A stretch of DNA of 64,000 nucleotides from Spirochaetaceae bacterium (lineage in GTDB: Bacteria > Spirochaetota > Spirochaetia > Treponematales > Rectinemataceae). The stretch is taken from assembly GCA_025358255.1 (NCBI GenBank), contig JANYKC010000015.1, positions 122,329 through 186,328 on the forward strand. The letters run 5' to 3'. Of the stretch, positions 9,167 through 17,291 are shown one piece after another (the first letter of the stretch is position 1; each line of letters begins with the position of its first letter). The notes under the pieces were generated by a model. That model had not been told where the DNA came from and made no database searches. It saw only the letters and a program-made list of their open reading frames with translations. Both the position numbers and the translations under genes were made by a program.

Positions 9167-10099
9167 GAGCGCCGAAAACACTAGCGTCGTGCCATACATG
9201 AGGGCGACGGATCGGGTGATATCCCGAGGTTCCGGCGGACGGCGCGCTTCACCGAGAACGGGCTTCTCCAGGCGCTCGCCCGAATACCAGGCGGGGCCTC
9301 CGAGTCCGAGGCCAAGTGCCGCGGCGAAGGAAGCCTCAAGCCAGGCGGCATTGGGGCTTTCATGCTTGCGTCGATCCCGCCACCCGATGAACAGCGCGGA
9401 TCGCGCGTCGAGCCTGAGGAAAAACGCGGCGAAAAAGGCGGCGAAAAAGGCCAGCCGGGCGGGAATCCAGTTGGCCACGTCGTCCGCCTTCGCGGCGAAG
9501 CGGCCGTAAAGCATATAGCGCTTGTCCTTGTGGCCCCACATCGAATCCAGGGTGTTGGCTGCCCTATAGGCTATCGCTCCCACCGGCCCAAGGACCAATG
9601 CCCAGAAAATCGGCGCGGCCACCCCGTCCACGGCGCTCTCCGCCACGCTCTCCACGCAGGCCTTCACCACGCCCTCCTCATCGAGCCTGTCCACATCCCT
9701 GCCCACGATGCGGCCCACGGCTTTCCGGCCGCCTTCGATCCCGGCTTCCTTCAGCCCGGTGGCCACGGCAAGGGCATGGCGGGCAAGGTCCCGCGGCGCA
9801 ATGGCCACATAAAGAAGCACCATTCCCGCGAGGTCATGGGCGTGGCGACGCGCGCCCAGAAGGCCGCCGGCCAGCTCCGCGAGGACGATGAAGCCGAGGG
9901 CGACAGCGGAGGAAAGGCCTACAACGATGAACCAGCCCAGGAGGCCAGCCCGGAAAGGCCGCGAGGCGCCAGGGCGAAGCCTCGCCTCCACAAAGCCCGC
10001 GAACCTCCCGGCCAGCCGCACAGGATGACCCGGCCTGTCCGGATCGCCGACGGCCAAGTCCAGGAGAAGCGCGCCGCCGACAAGGAGCGCTGCGCTCAT
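9137..10099 (-). CDS. cbiB: Adenosylcobinamide-phosphate synthase CbiB
   Basis: CbiB attaches (R)-1-amino-2-propanol phosphate, or a related aminoalcohol, to adenosylcobyric acid to make cobinamide phosphate. The protein (320 residues) is hydrophobic with several membrane spans. It has the family segments LLDLAVGDPDRPGHPVRL, RDVDRLDEEGVVKACVES, EN/S-x2-DGVAAPIFW and YRAANTLDSMWGHKDKRY. It is the last gene of the minus-strand cobamide arm and its start overlaps the end of cobD by ATGA, indicating translational coupling. Confidence 0.95.
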   Translation of the reverse strand: MSAALLVGGALLLDLAVGDPDRPGHPVRLAGRFAGFVEARLRPGASRPFRAGLLGWFIVVGLSSAVALGFIVLAELAGGLLGARRHAHDLAGMVLLYVAIAPRDLARHALAVATGLKEAGIEGGRKAVGRIVGRDVDRLDEEGVVKACVESVAESAVDGVAAPIFWALVLGPVGAIAYRAANTLDSMWGHKDKRYMLYGRFAAKADDVANWIPARLAFFAAFFAAFFLRLDARSALFIGWRDRRKHESPNAAWLEASFAAALGLGLGGPAWYSGERLEKPVLGEARRPPEPRDITRSVALMYGTTLVFSALSIALRSLFP

Positions 10100-11235
10100 G
10101 GCCGCATCCTTCCCATGTGCAGTCCGAGGGCTTGGACCAGGCGATCGTTCTCCGGAGGGAGGCGGACGGCGAGGCGCAGGTACCGGTCATCGAGTCCCTC
10201 GGATCGGCTGAAGGTCCTGATCGCGATCCCCTCCGCAAGGAGGGAGGCCTGGAGCGCCTTCGCCGACAGGCCTACATCCAGCTTCAGGAAGAGGAAATTG
10301 GCTTCCGCGGGGAAGACCCTGAGGCCCGGGATAGCCTCGAGGCTGGCGGCGAAGTCCGGGCGGATTTCGGCGACGCGGCGCGCGCCCTTCGCTCCCCATT
10401 CCCTGTCGGCCATGGCCATGACCGCGGAGGCCTCCCCGAATGACGACAGTGGCCAGGCGGGGAGCTCGCCCCTGATGCCGCGCAGCAGGGTGGGCCGCGC
10501 TTCGACGAGGCCTACCCTGATGCCGGGTATCGACCAGGTCTTCGTGAGCGACCTCAGCACCAGGCAGTTGTCCGGGAGCCTGCCCACGAGTCCGTCGCCC
10601 TGGCCTGCGAGTTCGGCGAAGGACTCGTCGACCGCGAACAGCGCCGACGGGAATCCCCGTGCTATATCGCACAACGCGTCAGCCGGCAATGTGGCGCCCA
10701 CGGGGTTGTTCGGTGAGCCGATGAAGACGAGACAAGGCCCCGCTCCGGGCGTGGAGCCTTCTCGCCCTTGGGCAAGCAAGGCCTCCGCCATCGCGGCGGG
10801 ATCCTGGGCGTAGCCTTTCGCCTCGTCGAGGCAAACGGGAAGGAACCGCGCTCCGGCCCGGTGGGCCGCACGGATATAGCCTGAATAGCAGGGCTGGAAG
10901 GCCAGGACCGTGGTGACGCCGAAAGCCCGAGGCAGGGCGAAGATGAGCGAGTCCGCGCCGTCGGCGAAAAGGAAGCGCTCGGCCGGCAAGCCGAAACGCG
11001 TCGAAGCTGCCTGCCGAGCCCGCGTCTCCTCGGGATCGGGGTAGCGTCCCACTTCGGCCAAGCCTTGGGCCACCGCATCCGCCACCCAGGGCGGAGGCCC
11101 CATGGGGTTCAGGTTGGCGCTGAAATCGAGGATGGCGCATGGATCGAAGCCCGAAAGCCCTGAATAGAGCCTCAAGTTGCCGCCATGGCTGTTCTCGTCG
11201 ATGTCGCCCATCGCGCCATCGGCCATGCCGATCAT
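10096..11235 (-). CDS. cobD: Threonine-phosphate decarboxylase-type aminotransferase CobD
   Basis: This PLP enzyme of about 379 residues supplies the aminopropanol-phosphate linker for CbiB (called CobC in the aerobic nomenclature). Visible features are HGGNLR at the N terminus, DFSANLNPMGPP, the nucleotide-type segment FIGSPNNPVGATLP, VDESFAEL, and the PLP lysine in LRSLTKTWSIPGIRVGL. The ATG at 11235 overlaps the cobS stop by four bases; an ATG at 11226 is an alternative. Its place between cobS and cbiB fits the role. Confidence 0.92.
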   Translation of the reverse strand: MIGMADGAMGDIDENSHGGNLRLYSGLSGFDPCAILDFSANLNPMGPPPWVADAVAQGLAEVGRYPDPEETRARQAASTRFGLPAERFLFADGADSLIFALPRAFGVTTVLAFQPCYSGYIRAAHRAGARFLPVCLDEAKGYAQDPAAMAEALLAQGREGSTPGAGPCLVFIGSPNNPVGATLPADALCDIARGFPSALFAVDESFAELAGQGDGLVGRLPDNCLVLRSLTKTWSIPGIRVGLVEARPTLLRGIRGELPAWPLSSFGEASAVMAMADREWGAKGARRVAEIRPDFAASLEAIPGLRVFPAEANFLFLKLDVGLSAKALQASLLAEGIAIRTFSRSEGLDDRYLRLAVRLPPENDRLVQALGLHMGRMRP

Positions 11236-12017
11236 GGGAAAAAACGCAGGCAGGCCGCAAGCGCGAGGAGGGCGGCAAGTTCGCCCGTCTCCACGGCGGC
11301 GCCCAGCGCGTCCCCGGTGAAGCCACCCACACGCAGGCGATAGAGCCGCGCCGTGAGGAAACCCGCGAGCGCCGCTCCTGCCAGGGCCGCCCCTGCGGCC
11401 TGTGCCGCGAGGAGGGTCCGGCCTGGGAAAAAGGCCGCGGCGGCAAGCGGAGAAACGCCTGCCAAGATGCCAATGCAGCAGCGGACGGCCGAGAAGCCAC
11501 GCATCAGGGAACCGAGTCCACCCGGCCGTGCCGGGGAGGAGAGCAAGGGGATGAGCGCGCAAGCCGCCCGCCCGGCCAGAGGCGCGGCGAGGAGGGCAGC
11601 CACCGCCACAGGGAAGCCACGCCTGAACAGGGCGGACAGGACCGCAGTCTTGGTGGCGAGGACCAGGGCGCCGTAAAAGAAGGCATAGGCCCCTATTCGG
11701 GAATCCTTGAGGATCTCGAGGCGCCTTTCCGGTGTCGCGAAGGTCGCCATCGCGTCGGCGGTGTCCAGGAGGCCATCGACATGGAAGAGGTTGAACGCGA
11801 GGTATTGGAAAGCCAATGCGCCAAGGACCGCGAGGAGGACATCCTTGAAGAGGAGCCATGACAGGGTACCGCCCGCGATGGCGACCAGGGACACCAGGGG
11901 CGAGATGGCGGGGATCCAGAAATCCGACCGCGAATAATCGGGCTCGAAGCCCGCCCGGACAGGTATGCGCGAGAGCATGGTGAAGACGGAAAGAAAGCGG
12001 GCCAAGGGCTTGTTCAT
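11232..12017 (-). CDS. cobS: Cobalamin synthase CobS (adenosylcobinamide-GDP ribazoletransferase)
   Basis: CobS joins AdoCbi-GDP to alpha-ribazole (phosphate) at the membrane in the last condensation of cobamide assembly. The 261-residue protein is very hydrophobic and carries the family's metal-binding stretch FNLFHVDGLLDTADAMATF. It also has RLEILKDSRIGAYAF and the late GGFTGDALGA motif. The start at 12017 overlaps the cbiR stop (ATGA), and the stop overlaps the cobD start, so translation is coupled on both sides. Confidence 0.95.
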   Translation of the reverse strand: MNKPLARFLSVFTMLSRIPVRAGFEPDYSRSDFWIPAISPLVSLVAIAGGTLSWLLFKDVLLAVLGALAFQYLAFNLFHVDGLLDTADAMATFATPERRLEILKDSRIGAYAFFYGALVLATKTAVLSALFRRGFPVAVAALLAAPLAGRAACALIPLLSSPARPGGLGSLMRGFSAVRCCIGILAGVSPLAAAAFFPGRTLLAAQAAGAALAGAALAGFLTARLYRLRVGGFTGDALGAAVETGELAALLALAACLRFFP

Positions 12018-12691
12018 CGCGGATACTCCAGTGCGGCGCGGGCCGTCGTGACACCGGCCAAGGAAAAGACCTCGAGCTCGATGCGGCCGGGGAAAACCGC
12101 AAGGAAGGGGCGAAGGGCGATGAACCAGGGCTCCCCACCCGAAAATGGGCGGTGGTCCCGGCCTTCCGACACGCCATGCAGGTGCACCTCGCGGATCCTG
12201 CCAGCGCGTTGTGCGAACCAGCCAGCTGGTTCGATGTTCTCGACTAGGAGCCTTCCCGTGTCCGCGCACAGCGGGAGTCCTGGGCAGGCCGCCTCCGCCC
12301 CCGAAAAGGCGGAGCCATCCGTATACTCCAGGAGGAAGTCGTCGCCGTATTTCCCTCGCCATCCGCCAAGGAGGCCCGCCCAAGCCTCGAGGCCTCCACC
12401 CGCCGGGCCGGGCTTCGGCGGGTGGACGACGAAGGACTCCGCGAATCCCCGGGTCAACTGGACGAGCTCCTCGTGCCCGGGCAGAAGGGGATCGGGAAGG
12501 TGGACGCTCAGGGAGAGGCGCTTCCCCGCATCGGCGAGACCGGGCAGCTCGGAAAGGAAGAGCTCGCGGTCCTCCCCTTCGAAGGAAAAGAGGAGGAGCT
12601 CGACGCCGCTGGCCCAGCCGAGGCCTTCGGCCACCCCGACGTTCGCCAGCCAGCCGCCGGGCACAAGCCAGGAAGGGACGGACAGGCGCAT
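12014..12691 (-). CDS. cbiR: Probable cobamide-remodelling phosphodiesterase CbiR
   Basis: The 225-residue protein looks like a small TIM barrel of the sugar-phosphate-isomerase/AP-endonuclease-2 superfamily. Candidate metal or substrate residues are in SVHLPD, LLEYTDG, CADTGRLL and EVHLHGVSEGRDH. CbiR proteins of this superfamily hydrolyse the lower-ligand phosphodiester of imported cobamides so that the cell can attach its own base. The assignment rests on fold-like motifs and on the position between cobU and cobS with coupled translation. Another cobamide-related hydrolase cannot be excluded. The start at 12691 is chosen because upstream residues overlap cobU and look random. Confidence 0.7.
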   Translation of the reverse strand: MRLSVPSWLVPGGWLANVGVAEGLGWASGVELLLFSFEGEDRELFLSELPGLADAGKRLSLSVHLPDPLLPGHEELVQLTRGFAESFVVHPPKPGPAGGGLEAWAGLLGGWRGKYGDDFLLEYTDGSAFSGAEAACPGLPLCADTGRLLVENIEPAGWFAQRAGRIREVHLHGVSEGRDHRPFSGGEPWFIALRPFLAVFPGRIELEVFSLAGVTTARAALEYPR

Positions 12692-12699
12692 CCCTGCGC

Positions 12700-13182
12700 C
12701 TACTTCACGATCAGGGGCAAGCCCGCGACCATGAGGATGACCCGGTCGCATGCCGCGGCTATCCTGGAATTGGCGCGCCCCAGGAGGATCCCGTAGCGCC
12801 GGGAGAGGGCATCCTGGGGAACGAAACCCATACCCACCTCGTTGGTGACGATTACGATGTTGCGCGGAAGGCCCTTGACGAGCGAATCCAGCCACGGCTC
12901 GAAATGGGCCTCTTTCTCATAGTAGAGGACATTGTTGACCCAGAGGGTGAGGCAATCGAGGACCATGTTCTCCGCAAGGCGTTCGTGGATCATGAGGGGT
13001 TCCTCGATGGTGAGGTAGCGGCCTTCCCGTTCGGACTGGTGGCGGGCGATGCAAAGGGCCATCTCGTCGTCGAGGGACTGGGCAGTCGCCAGGAAGCTCC
13101 GGGGTTCGGGGAATTCGCCCGCCAGGACAAGGGCATGGCTGCTTTTCCCCGATTTGATGCCGCCGGTCAGTAGGGTACGCAT
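12700..13182 (-). CDS. cobU: Adenosylcobinamide kinase/guanylyltransferase CobU
   Basis: CobU phosphorylates adenosylcobinamide and transfers GMP to make AdoCbi-GDP, the substrate of CobS. The P-loop LLTGGIKSGKSSHAL opens the protein, followed by FLATAQSLDDEM, RHQSEREGRYLTIEEP, LDCLTLWVNN and the signature VTNEVGMGFVP. At 160 residues it is slightly shorter than typical members (about 175-180). It is the first gene of the minus-strand arm, and its ATG lies only about 8 bases from a promoter-like -10 box. Confidence 0.95.
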   Translation of the reverse strand: MRTLLTGGIKSGKSSHALVLAGEFPEPRSFLATAQSLDDEMALCIARHQSEREGRYLTIEEPLMIHERLAENMVLDCLTLWVNNVLYYEKEAHFEPWLDSLVKGLPRNIVIVTNEVGMGFVPQDALSRRYGILLGRANSRIAAACDRVILMVAGLPLIVK

Positions 13183-13189
13183 TGTCCCG

Positions 13190-13218
13190 TGATAGCCCGA
13201 AGGCAAGGGAGCCGTCAA
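13190..13218 (-). promoter_or_regulatory. Candidate promoter of the cobU arm
   Basis: On the minus strand, TTGACG (13218-13213), a 17-base spacer and CTATCA (13195-13190) match a sigma-70 promoter. Transcription would begin within a few bases of the cobU ATG at 13182, leaving essentially no leader and no room for a riboswitch. Confidence 0.45.
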
Positions 13219-13271
13219 TCCGTCCAAGGCCGTCCTGCGGCTTGCGGCGCGGCGGTCATCCGAACCCCCAC

Positions 13272-13301
13272 TTGACCCGCGCGACAGGACGGCGCTAGAT
13301 T
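13272..13301 (+). promoter_or_regulatory. Candidate promoter of the cobalamin riboswitch transcript
   Basis: TTGACC at 13272-13277, an 18-base spacer and TAGATT at 13296-13301 lie just before the riboswitch core. The spacing and the start point near 13308 fit transcription of the whole leader. Confidence 0.5.
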
Positions 13302-13307
13302 CCTTGC

Positions 13308-13515
13308 AGTATTGGCGCCGCAAGGCTTAATTGGGAAGCCGGTGAGAAACCGGCGCGCCCCCAGACACTGTAAGTAGGCGATTGACCAGTTCGACCGGAA
13401 CCGATGGACAAGATCGGTCCGGTGAGCCACTGCGAAAGCGGGAAGGCGCGAACAGGACGGTCCGTGAAGACGGATCGCCAGGGATGCCTACAAGCCAGGA
13501 GACCTGCCGTACGGC
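13308..13515 (+). ncRNA. Adenosylcobalamin riboswitch
   Basis: The leader carries the ordered conserved blocks of the cobalamin riboswitch: aattgggaagccggtgagaa near 13329, gcgcgcccccagacactgtaa near 13353, ggaaggcg near 13441, and gccaggagacctgcc (the B12-box region) at 13494-13508. It sits upstream of cobQ. After the core come a CCGCGT-cttgc-ACGCGG hairpin (13515-13531), a TTATTCA/TGAATAA hairpin (13541-13562) and GGTAT-cacc-ATACC (13566-13579). These probably form the expression platform. High adenosylcobalamin would reduce expression of the plus-strand cob/btu arm. Confidence 0.92.
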
Positions 13516-13620
13516 CGCGTCTTGCACGCGGACATTTCTGTTATTCACTGGGTGTTGAATAATGACGGTATCACCATACCCGAATTGTCCCCGCTACTCT
13601 CCAACCCCACCCCTTAGTCC

Positions 13621-15273
13621 ATGACCCCCCGGGTCGGCACGACCTCGAAGGTCGGCACGACCTCGAAGGTCGTGATGGTGCAGGGTACAGCCTCCTCTGT
13701 GGGCAAGAGCCTCGTCTCGGCGGCGCTTTGCCGCGTCTTTTCGCGCAGGGGCTACCGCGTCGCCCCGTACAAGTCCCAGAACATGTCGAACAACGCCTTC
13801 GCCGTCGGGGAAGGCCTGGAGATCGGCCGAGCCCAGGCACTGCAGGCGCTTGCGGCCGGAATCCCGCCGAGCGTCGACATGAATCCCATCCTCCTCAAGC
13901 CCGAGACCGACAGCCGCTCCCAGGTCGTCGTCCTCGGCAAGGCGTGGAAAAACCTGGGAGCGCGGGAGTACTACGCCGAACGCGACTTCCTCTGGAAGTC
14001 GGCGACCGGGGCCCTGGACCGCCTCCGGGCCGAATACGACCTTGTCGTGATCGAAGGCGCCGGCAGCCCCGCCGAGATCAACCTGCGCGAAAGCGACATC
14101 GTCAACATGTCCATCGCGCGTTATGCCGCCTCGCCCGTCATCCTCGTGGGGGACATCGATCCAGGCGGGGTGTTCGCGCAGTTCGCCGGCACCTTGGCCC
14201 TTCTCCTCCCCGAGGAGCGCGACCTCGTCCGCGGCCTCGTCGTCAACAAGTTCAGGGGCGACCTTTCCCTCCTCGAACCGGGGCTGCGCATGATCGAGGG
14301 AATCACGGGTCAGCCTGTGCTTGGCGTCCTCCCCTACCTCCAGGGCCTCGAGCTCGCCCAGGAGGACGCCCAGCCGCTAGAATCCACCCGCCATCCGGGC
14401 AGCCACGCCTTCGATCCGACCGGGCGCGGCGGTGGGCTCCTGGACATCGCGGTGATCCACTATCCCCGCATCTCCAACTTCGACGACTTCGATGCCCTCC
14501 GGCTCGAACCGGGCGTCCGCCTCCGCTTTGTCCGGGACTCCCAGGAACTAGGTCAGCCGGATGCGATAATCCTGCCGGGCACCAAAGCCACCCTCGCCGA
14601 CCTCGACTGGCTCAGGGCGCGCGGCCTTGATGACGGCATCCGCTGGCTCTCCCGTCTGGGCACTCCCGTCCTGGGCATCTGCGGCGGATACCAGATGCTC
14701 GGCTTCGAGTTGTCCGATGAGGAAGGGATCGAGGGGCCGCCCCGATCCGTGAATGGGCTCGGCCTCCTTACGGCACGGACCCTGTTCTCGGGCGAAAAGA
14801 CGGTCGGACAGCGCCATGCCGCCTGCCTGGGCGGTCCGGGCTTCCTCGCCTCGACAGCAGGCGCCATCATCGAAGGCTACGAAATCCATTCCGGCGAAAC
14901 GCGGATAGTGGACGCGACAGGAAGACCCAGCCTTCCGCTCTTCCGCATCCTTCCCGAAAATGGCCATCCGGCCCGGGATGAAGGCGCGGCCAGCCCCGAG
15001 GGCCTCGTCCTGGGAAGCTGCCTCCATGGGCTCTTCGACCTTCCCGCGTTCCGCTGCGCCTGGCTCGCCTCGCTTGCCCCTGCGGGCTTCGTCGCCCAAG
15101 GCGGACTTCCCCCTACAGCCGGCCTGTCGCTCGGTGAAGCCAGGGAGGCCGCGCTGGATCGCCTGGCCGATGCCGTCGAAACGGCTATCAACATCGAAAC
15201 CCTTCTGGACATCATCGGGATCGGCCCAAGCGCAGGTCCTGCCGCCCCTTCCAGCAAAAAGGAGTCCCCATGA
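13621..15273 (+). CDS. cobQ: Cobyric acid synthase CobQ/CbiP
   Basis: CobQ amidates peripheral carboxylates of adenosylcobyrinic acid a,c-diamide, using glutamine and ATP. The N-terminal domain has the P-loop-like MVQGTASSVGKS and SQNMSNNAFAV, with VIEGAGSPAEINLRESDIVN and GDIDPGGVFAQ further on. The C-terminal class-I-like glutaminase has LGICGGYQMLG with its nucleophilic Cys, and a late LHGLFD His. The first 18 codons contain an 18-base tandem repeat, so the true start may be 13621 or the ATG at 13675, which has a poor ribosome site. The gene follows the riboswitch and its stop overlaps the cobT start. Confidence 0.95.
   Translation: MTPRVGTTSKVGTTSKVVMVQGTASSVGKSLVSAALCRVFSRRGYRVAPYKSQNMSNNAFAVGEGLEIGRAQALQALAAGIPPSVDMNPILLKPETDSRSQVVVLGKAWKNLGAREYYAERDFLWKSATGALDRLRAEYDLVVIEGAGSPAEINLRESDIVNMSIARYAASPVILVGDIDPGGVFAQFAGTLALLLPEERDLVRGLVVNKFRGDLSLLEPGLRMIEGITGQPVLGVLPYLQGLELAQEDAQPLESTRHPGSHAFDPTGRGGGLLDIAVIHYPRISNFDDFDALRLEPGVRLRFVRDSQELGQPDAIILPGTKATLADLDWLRARGLDDGIRWLSRLGTPVLGICGGYQMLGFELSDEEGIEGPPRSVNGLGLLTARTLFSGEKTVGQRHAACLGGPGFLASTAGAIIEGYEIHSGETRIVDATGRPSLPLFRILPENGHPARDEGAASPEGLVLGSCLHGLFDLPAFRCAWLASLAPAGFVAQGGLPPTAGLSLGEAREAALDRLADAVETAINIETLLDIIGIGPSAGPAAPSSKKESP
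13634..13671 (+). repeat. 18-bp tandem repeat with internal hairpins at the cobQ start
   Basis: The unit ggtcggcacgacctcgaa is repeated twice in a row, followed by a partial third copy (ggtcgt). Each unit contains GGTCG-gca-CGACC, a perfect short inverted repeat. It lies between the two possible cobQ start codons. Confidence 0.8.
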
Positions 15274-16325
15274 ACCTGCTCGAGAGCACCGTCTCCAACA
15301 TCTCCAATGCCGACGAATCATCGGCCAAGGCCGCGAAGGCACGGGAGGACAGCCTCACCAAGCCCCAAGGCAGCCTTGGCCTCCTCGAGGACCTTGCCGT
15401 CCGCATAGCCGCGATGCGCGGCACCGCCCGTCCCCGGCTTGGCCCGGGAGCGGTGTTCGTGATGGCCGGTGACCATGGCGTGGCCGCGGAAGGGGTCAGC
15501 CTCTTCCCCTCCGAAGTGACGGCCCAGATGGTGGCGAATTTCGTCGGCGGCGGCGCGGCCATCAACGTGCTCTCCCGCGCGGCCGGTGCGCGGGTCGTCG
15601 TGACCGACGTCGGCGTGGCCTCGGACATGCCTGCGGCCTTTGGCCTCTACTCGAAGAAGATCGCCCACGGCACGGGCAACATCACCCACGGCCCCGCGAT
15701 GAGCCGCGAAGAGGCGCGCCGCTCCATCGAGGCGGGAATCGAGGTTTTCGAGGCGGAATACGCGAAGGAGGCCTTCTTCATAGCGGCGACGGGCGACATG
15801 GGGATCGCCAATACGACGCCCTCGGCAGCCATCGCCGCCGCCCTGACGGGCTTGTCCGCTCGCGATATTGTCGGCCGCGGGACAGGACTAGATGACGCAG
15901 GCGTGGAACGCAAGATCGCGGCTGTCGAGAAGGCCCTTGCCACGAACAAGCCCGACAGCCACGACGGCCTCGATGTCCTGGCCAAGGTGGGCGGCTTCGA
16001 GATCGGCGCGATCGCCGGAACCTGCCTCGCCGCGGCCGCGCGGAGGATGCCCGTCGTCATAGACGGCTTCATCTCCACGGCCGGCGCCCTTGTCGCGCTG
16101 AGCCTCGCACCGGCTGCCCGCGACTACATGATAGCCGCCCATGCCTCCGCGGAAAGGGGCCACCGCGCCATGCTCGAGAAACTGGGCCTTCACCCGATCC
16201 TCGACCTTGGCCTCAGGCTGGGCGAGGGAACAGGAGCTGCCCTGGCAATGCCCATATGCGTCGCGGCCTGCAAGATACTGGACGAGATGGCCACCTTCAC
16301 CGAGGCCGGCGTCTCGGAAGCCTAG
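15270..16325 (+). CDS. cobT: Nicotinate-nucleotide-dimethylbenzimidazole phosphoribosyltransferase CobT
   Basis: CobT activates the lower-ligand base by forming alpha-ribazole phosphate from nicotinate mononucleotide. The 351-residue protein has LTKPQGSLGLLEDLA, VFVMAGDHGVAAEGVS, a TGDMGIANTTPSAAI segment and the catalytic-Glu motif LRLGEGTGAALAMP near the C terminus. Translation is coupled to cobQ by an ATGA overlap. With CobU and CobS it completes nucleotide-loop assembly. Whether the base is dimethylbenzimidazole or another benzimidazole cannot be told. Confidence 0.96.
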   Translation: MNLLESTVSNISNADESSAKAAKAREDSLTKPQGSLGLLEDLAVRIAAMRGTARPRLGPGAVFVMAGDHGVAAEGVSLFPSEVTAQMVANFVGGGAAINVLSRAAGARVVVTDVGVASDMPAAFGLYSKKIAHGTGNITHGPAMSREEARRSIEAGIEVFEAEYAKEAFFIAATGDMGIANTTPSAAIAAALTGLSARDIVGRGTGLDDAGVERKIAAVEKALATNKPDSHDGLDVLAKVGGFEIGAIAGTCLAAAARRMPVVIDGFISTAGALVALSLAPAARDYMIAAHASAERGHRAMLEKLGLHPILDLGLRLGEGTGAALAMPICVAACKILDEMATFTEAGVSEA

Positions 16326-16338
16326 AGAGGAGATCAGC

Positions 16339-17283
16339 ATGAACAACGCTTTTTTCAGATCCATGGCCAGGGTTGTCCTCGTGGCAAGCCTTCTTTTGGC
16401 GACCGCCCTGTCTGCCTTCGCCGCCGGAGGCGTGGCCAGCGGCCAGGCTCCCGTCTCCGCGCGCGATTCCGGAGACCGCCTCCTCACCCTCAGCGCTCCG
16501 GCGCTCCGGGTGGTCTCGCTCTCCCCTGCGGCCACTGAGGTGGTCTTCGCTGTCGGCGCCGGGGAAAACCTCGTCGGCGATACAAGCTATTGCGACTATC
16601 CCGTCGCCGCACTCAAGGTCGCCAAGGTCGGCGGCTTCTCGGCCTCCACGATCAGCATCGAGCGCATCGTCGCCATGAAGCCCGACTTCGTCATCACTGC
16701 CGGCACCATGCACGCCTCCGTGGAAACCGCCTTGGCAAGGCTTTCCATTCCCGTCTTCGCCTACGACCCCCAGGATTTCGCGAGCATAGCCGCCGGCATC
16801 GCCTCCCTGGGCGTCCTCTGCGGCAAGCAGGCCGAGGGTGAAGCGGCCGCCAAGGCCATGCTCTCCTCCATCGAAAAAGTGAAGTCTGCCTTGGCGGCGA
16901 CCCCAGGGGACAAGCGTCCTTCGGTTTTCTGGGAGGTCTACGATGAGCCCCTCATGACCTGCGGCGCCAAGACCTTCCCCCATGCGATCCTCGAGGCGGC
17001 AGGTGGGCGGGACATCTTCTCCGACCTGCCTGGCGCCTGGCCCAGGATCAGCGGCGAAGAGGTGCTCAGGCGCGCGCCCGATTACATCATGGGAGCCGAC
17101 GACCATGGGGACAAGCTCACCGTGGCCGCGGTCGCGCAGCGCCCCGGTTGGGCAGGCGTGCCCGCGGTGAAGAACGGCCGGATCATCCTCATCAGCGCGC
17201 CCCTCGTGTCCCGCGCCGGACCGCGCGTGGCCGATGGGGTATTGGCCGTAGCCAAGTCCCTCTACCCGGCCATCTTCAAATAG
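16339..17283 (+). CDS. btuF: Corrinoid ABC transporter substrate-binding protein BtuF-like
   Basis: The 314-residue protein starts with a Sec signal peptide (cleavage after LSAFA). It has the class-III binding-protein fold of BtuF/FhuD: VVSLSPAATEVVFAVGAGENLVG, a YCDYP segment, and ERIVAMKPDFVI. It would capture corrinoids in the periplasm and hand them to BtuCD. The start at 16339 has a gagaggag ribosome site. The location between cobT and the permease and ATPase genes, under one riboswitch, supports corrinoids over haem or siderophores. Confidence 0.88.
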   Translation: MNNAFFRSMARVVLVASLLLATALSAFAAGGVASGQAPVSARDSGDRLLTLSAPALRVVSLSPAATEVVFAVGAGENLVGDTSYCDYPVAALKVAKVGGFSASTISIERIVAMKPDFVITAGTMHASVETALARLSIPVFAYDPQDFASIAAGIASLGVLCGKQAEGEAAAKAMLSSIEKVKSALAATPGDKRPSVFWEVYDEPLMTCGAKTFPHAILEAAGGRDIFSDLPGAWPRISGEEVLRRAPDYIMGADDHGDKLTVAAVAQRPGWAGVPAVKNGRIILISAPLVSRAGPRVADGVLAVAKSLYPAIFK

Positions 17284-17291
17284 GATCGACC

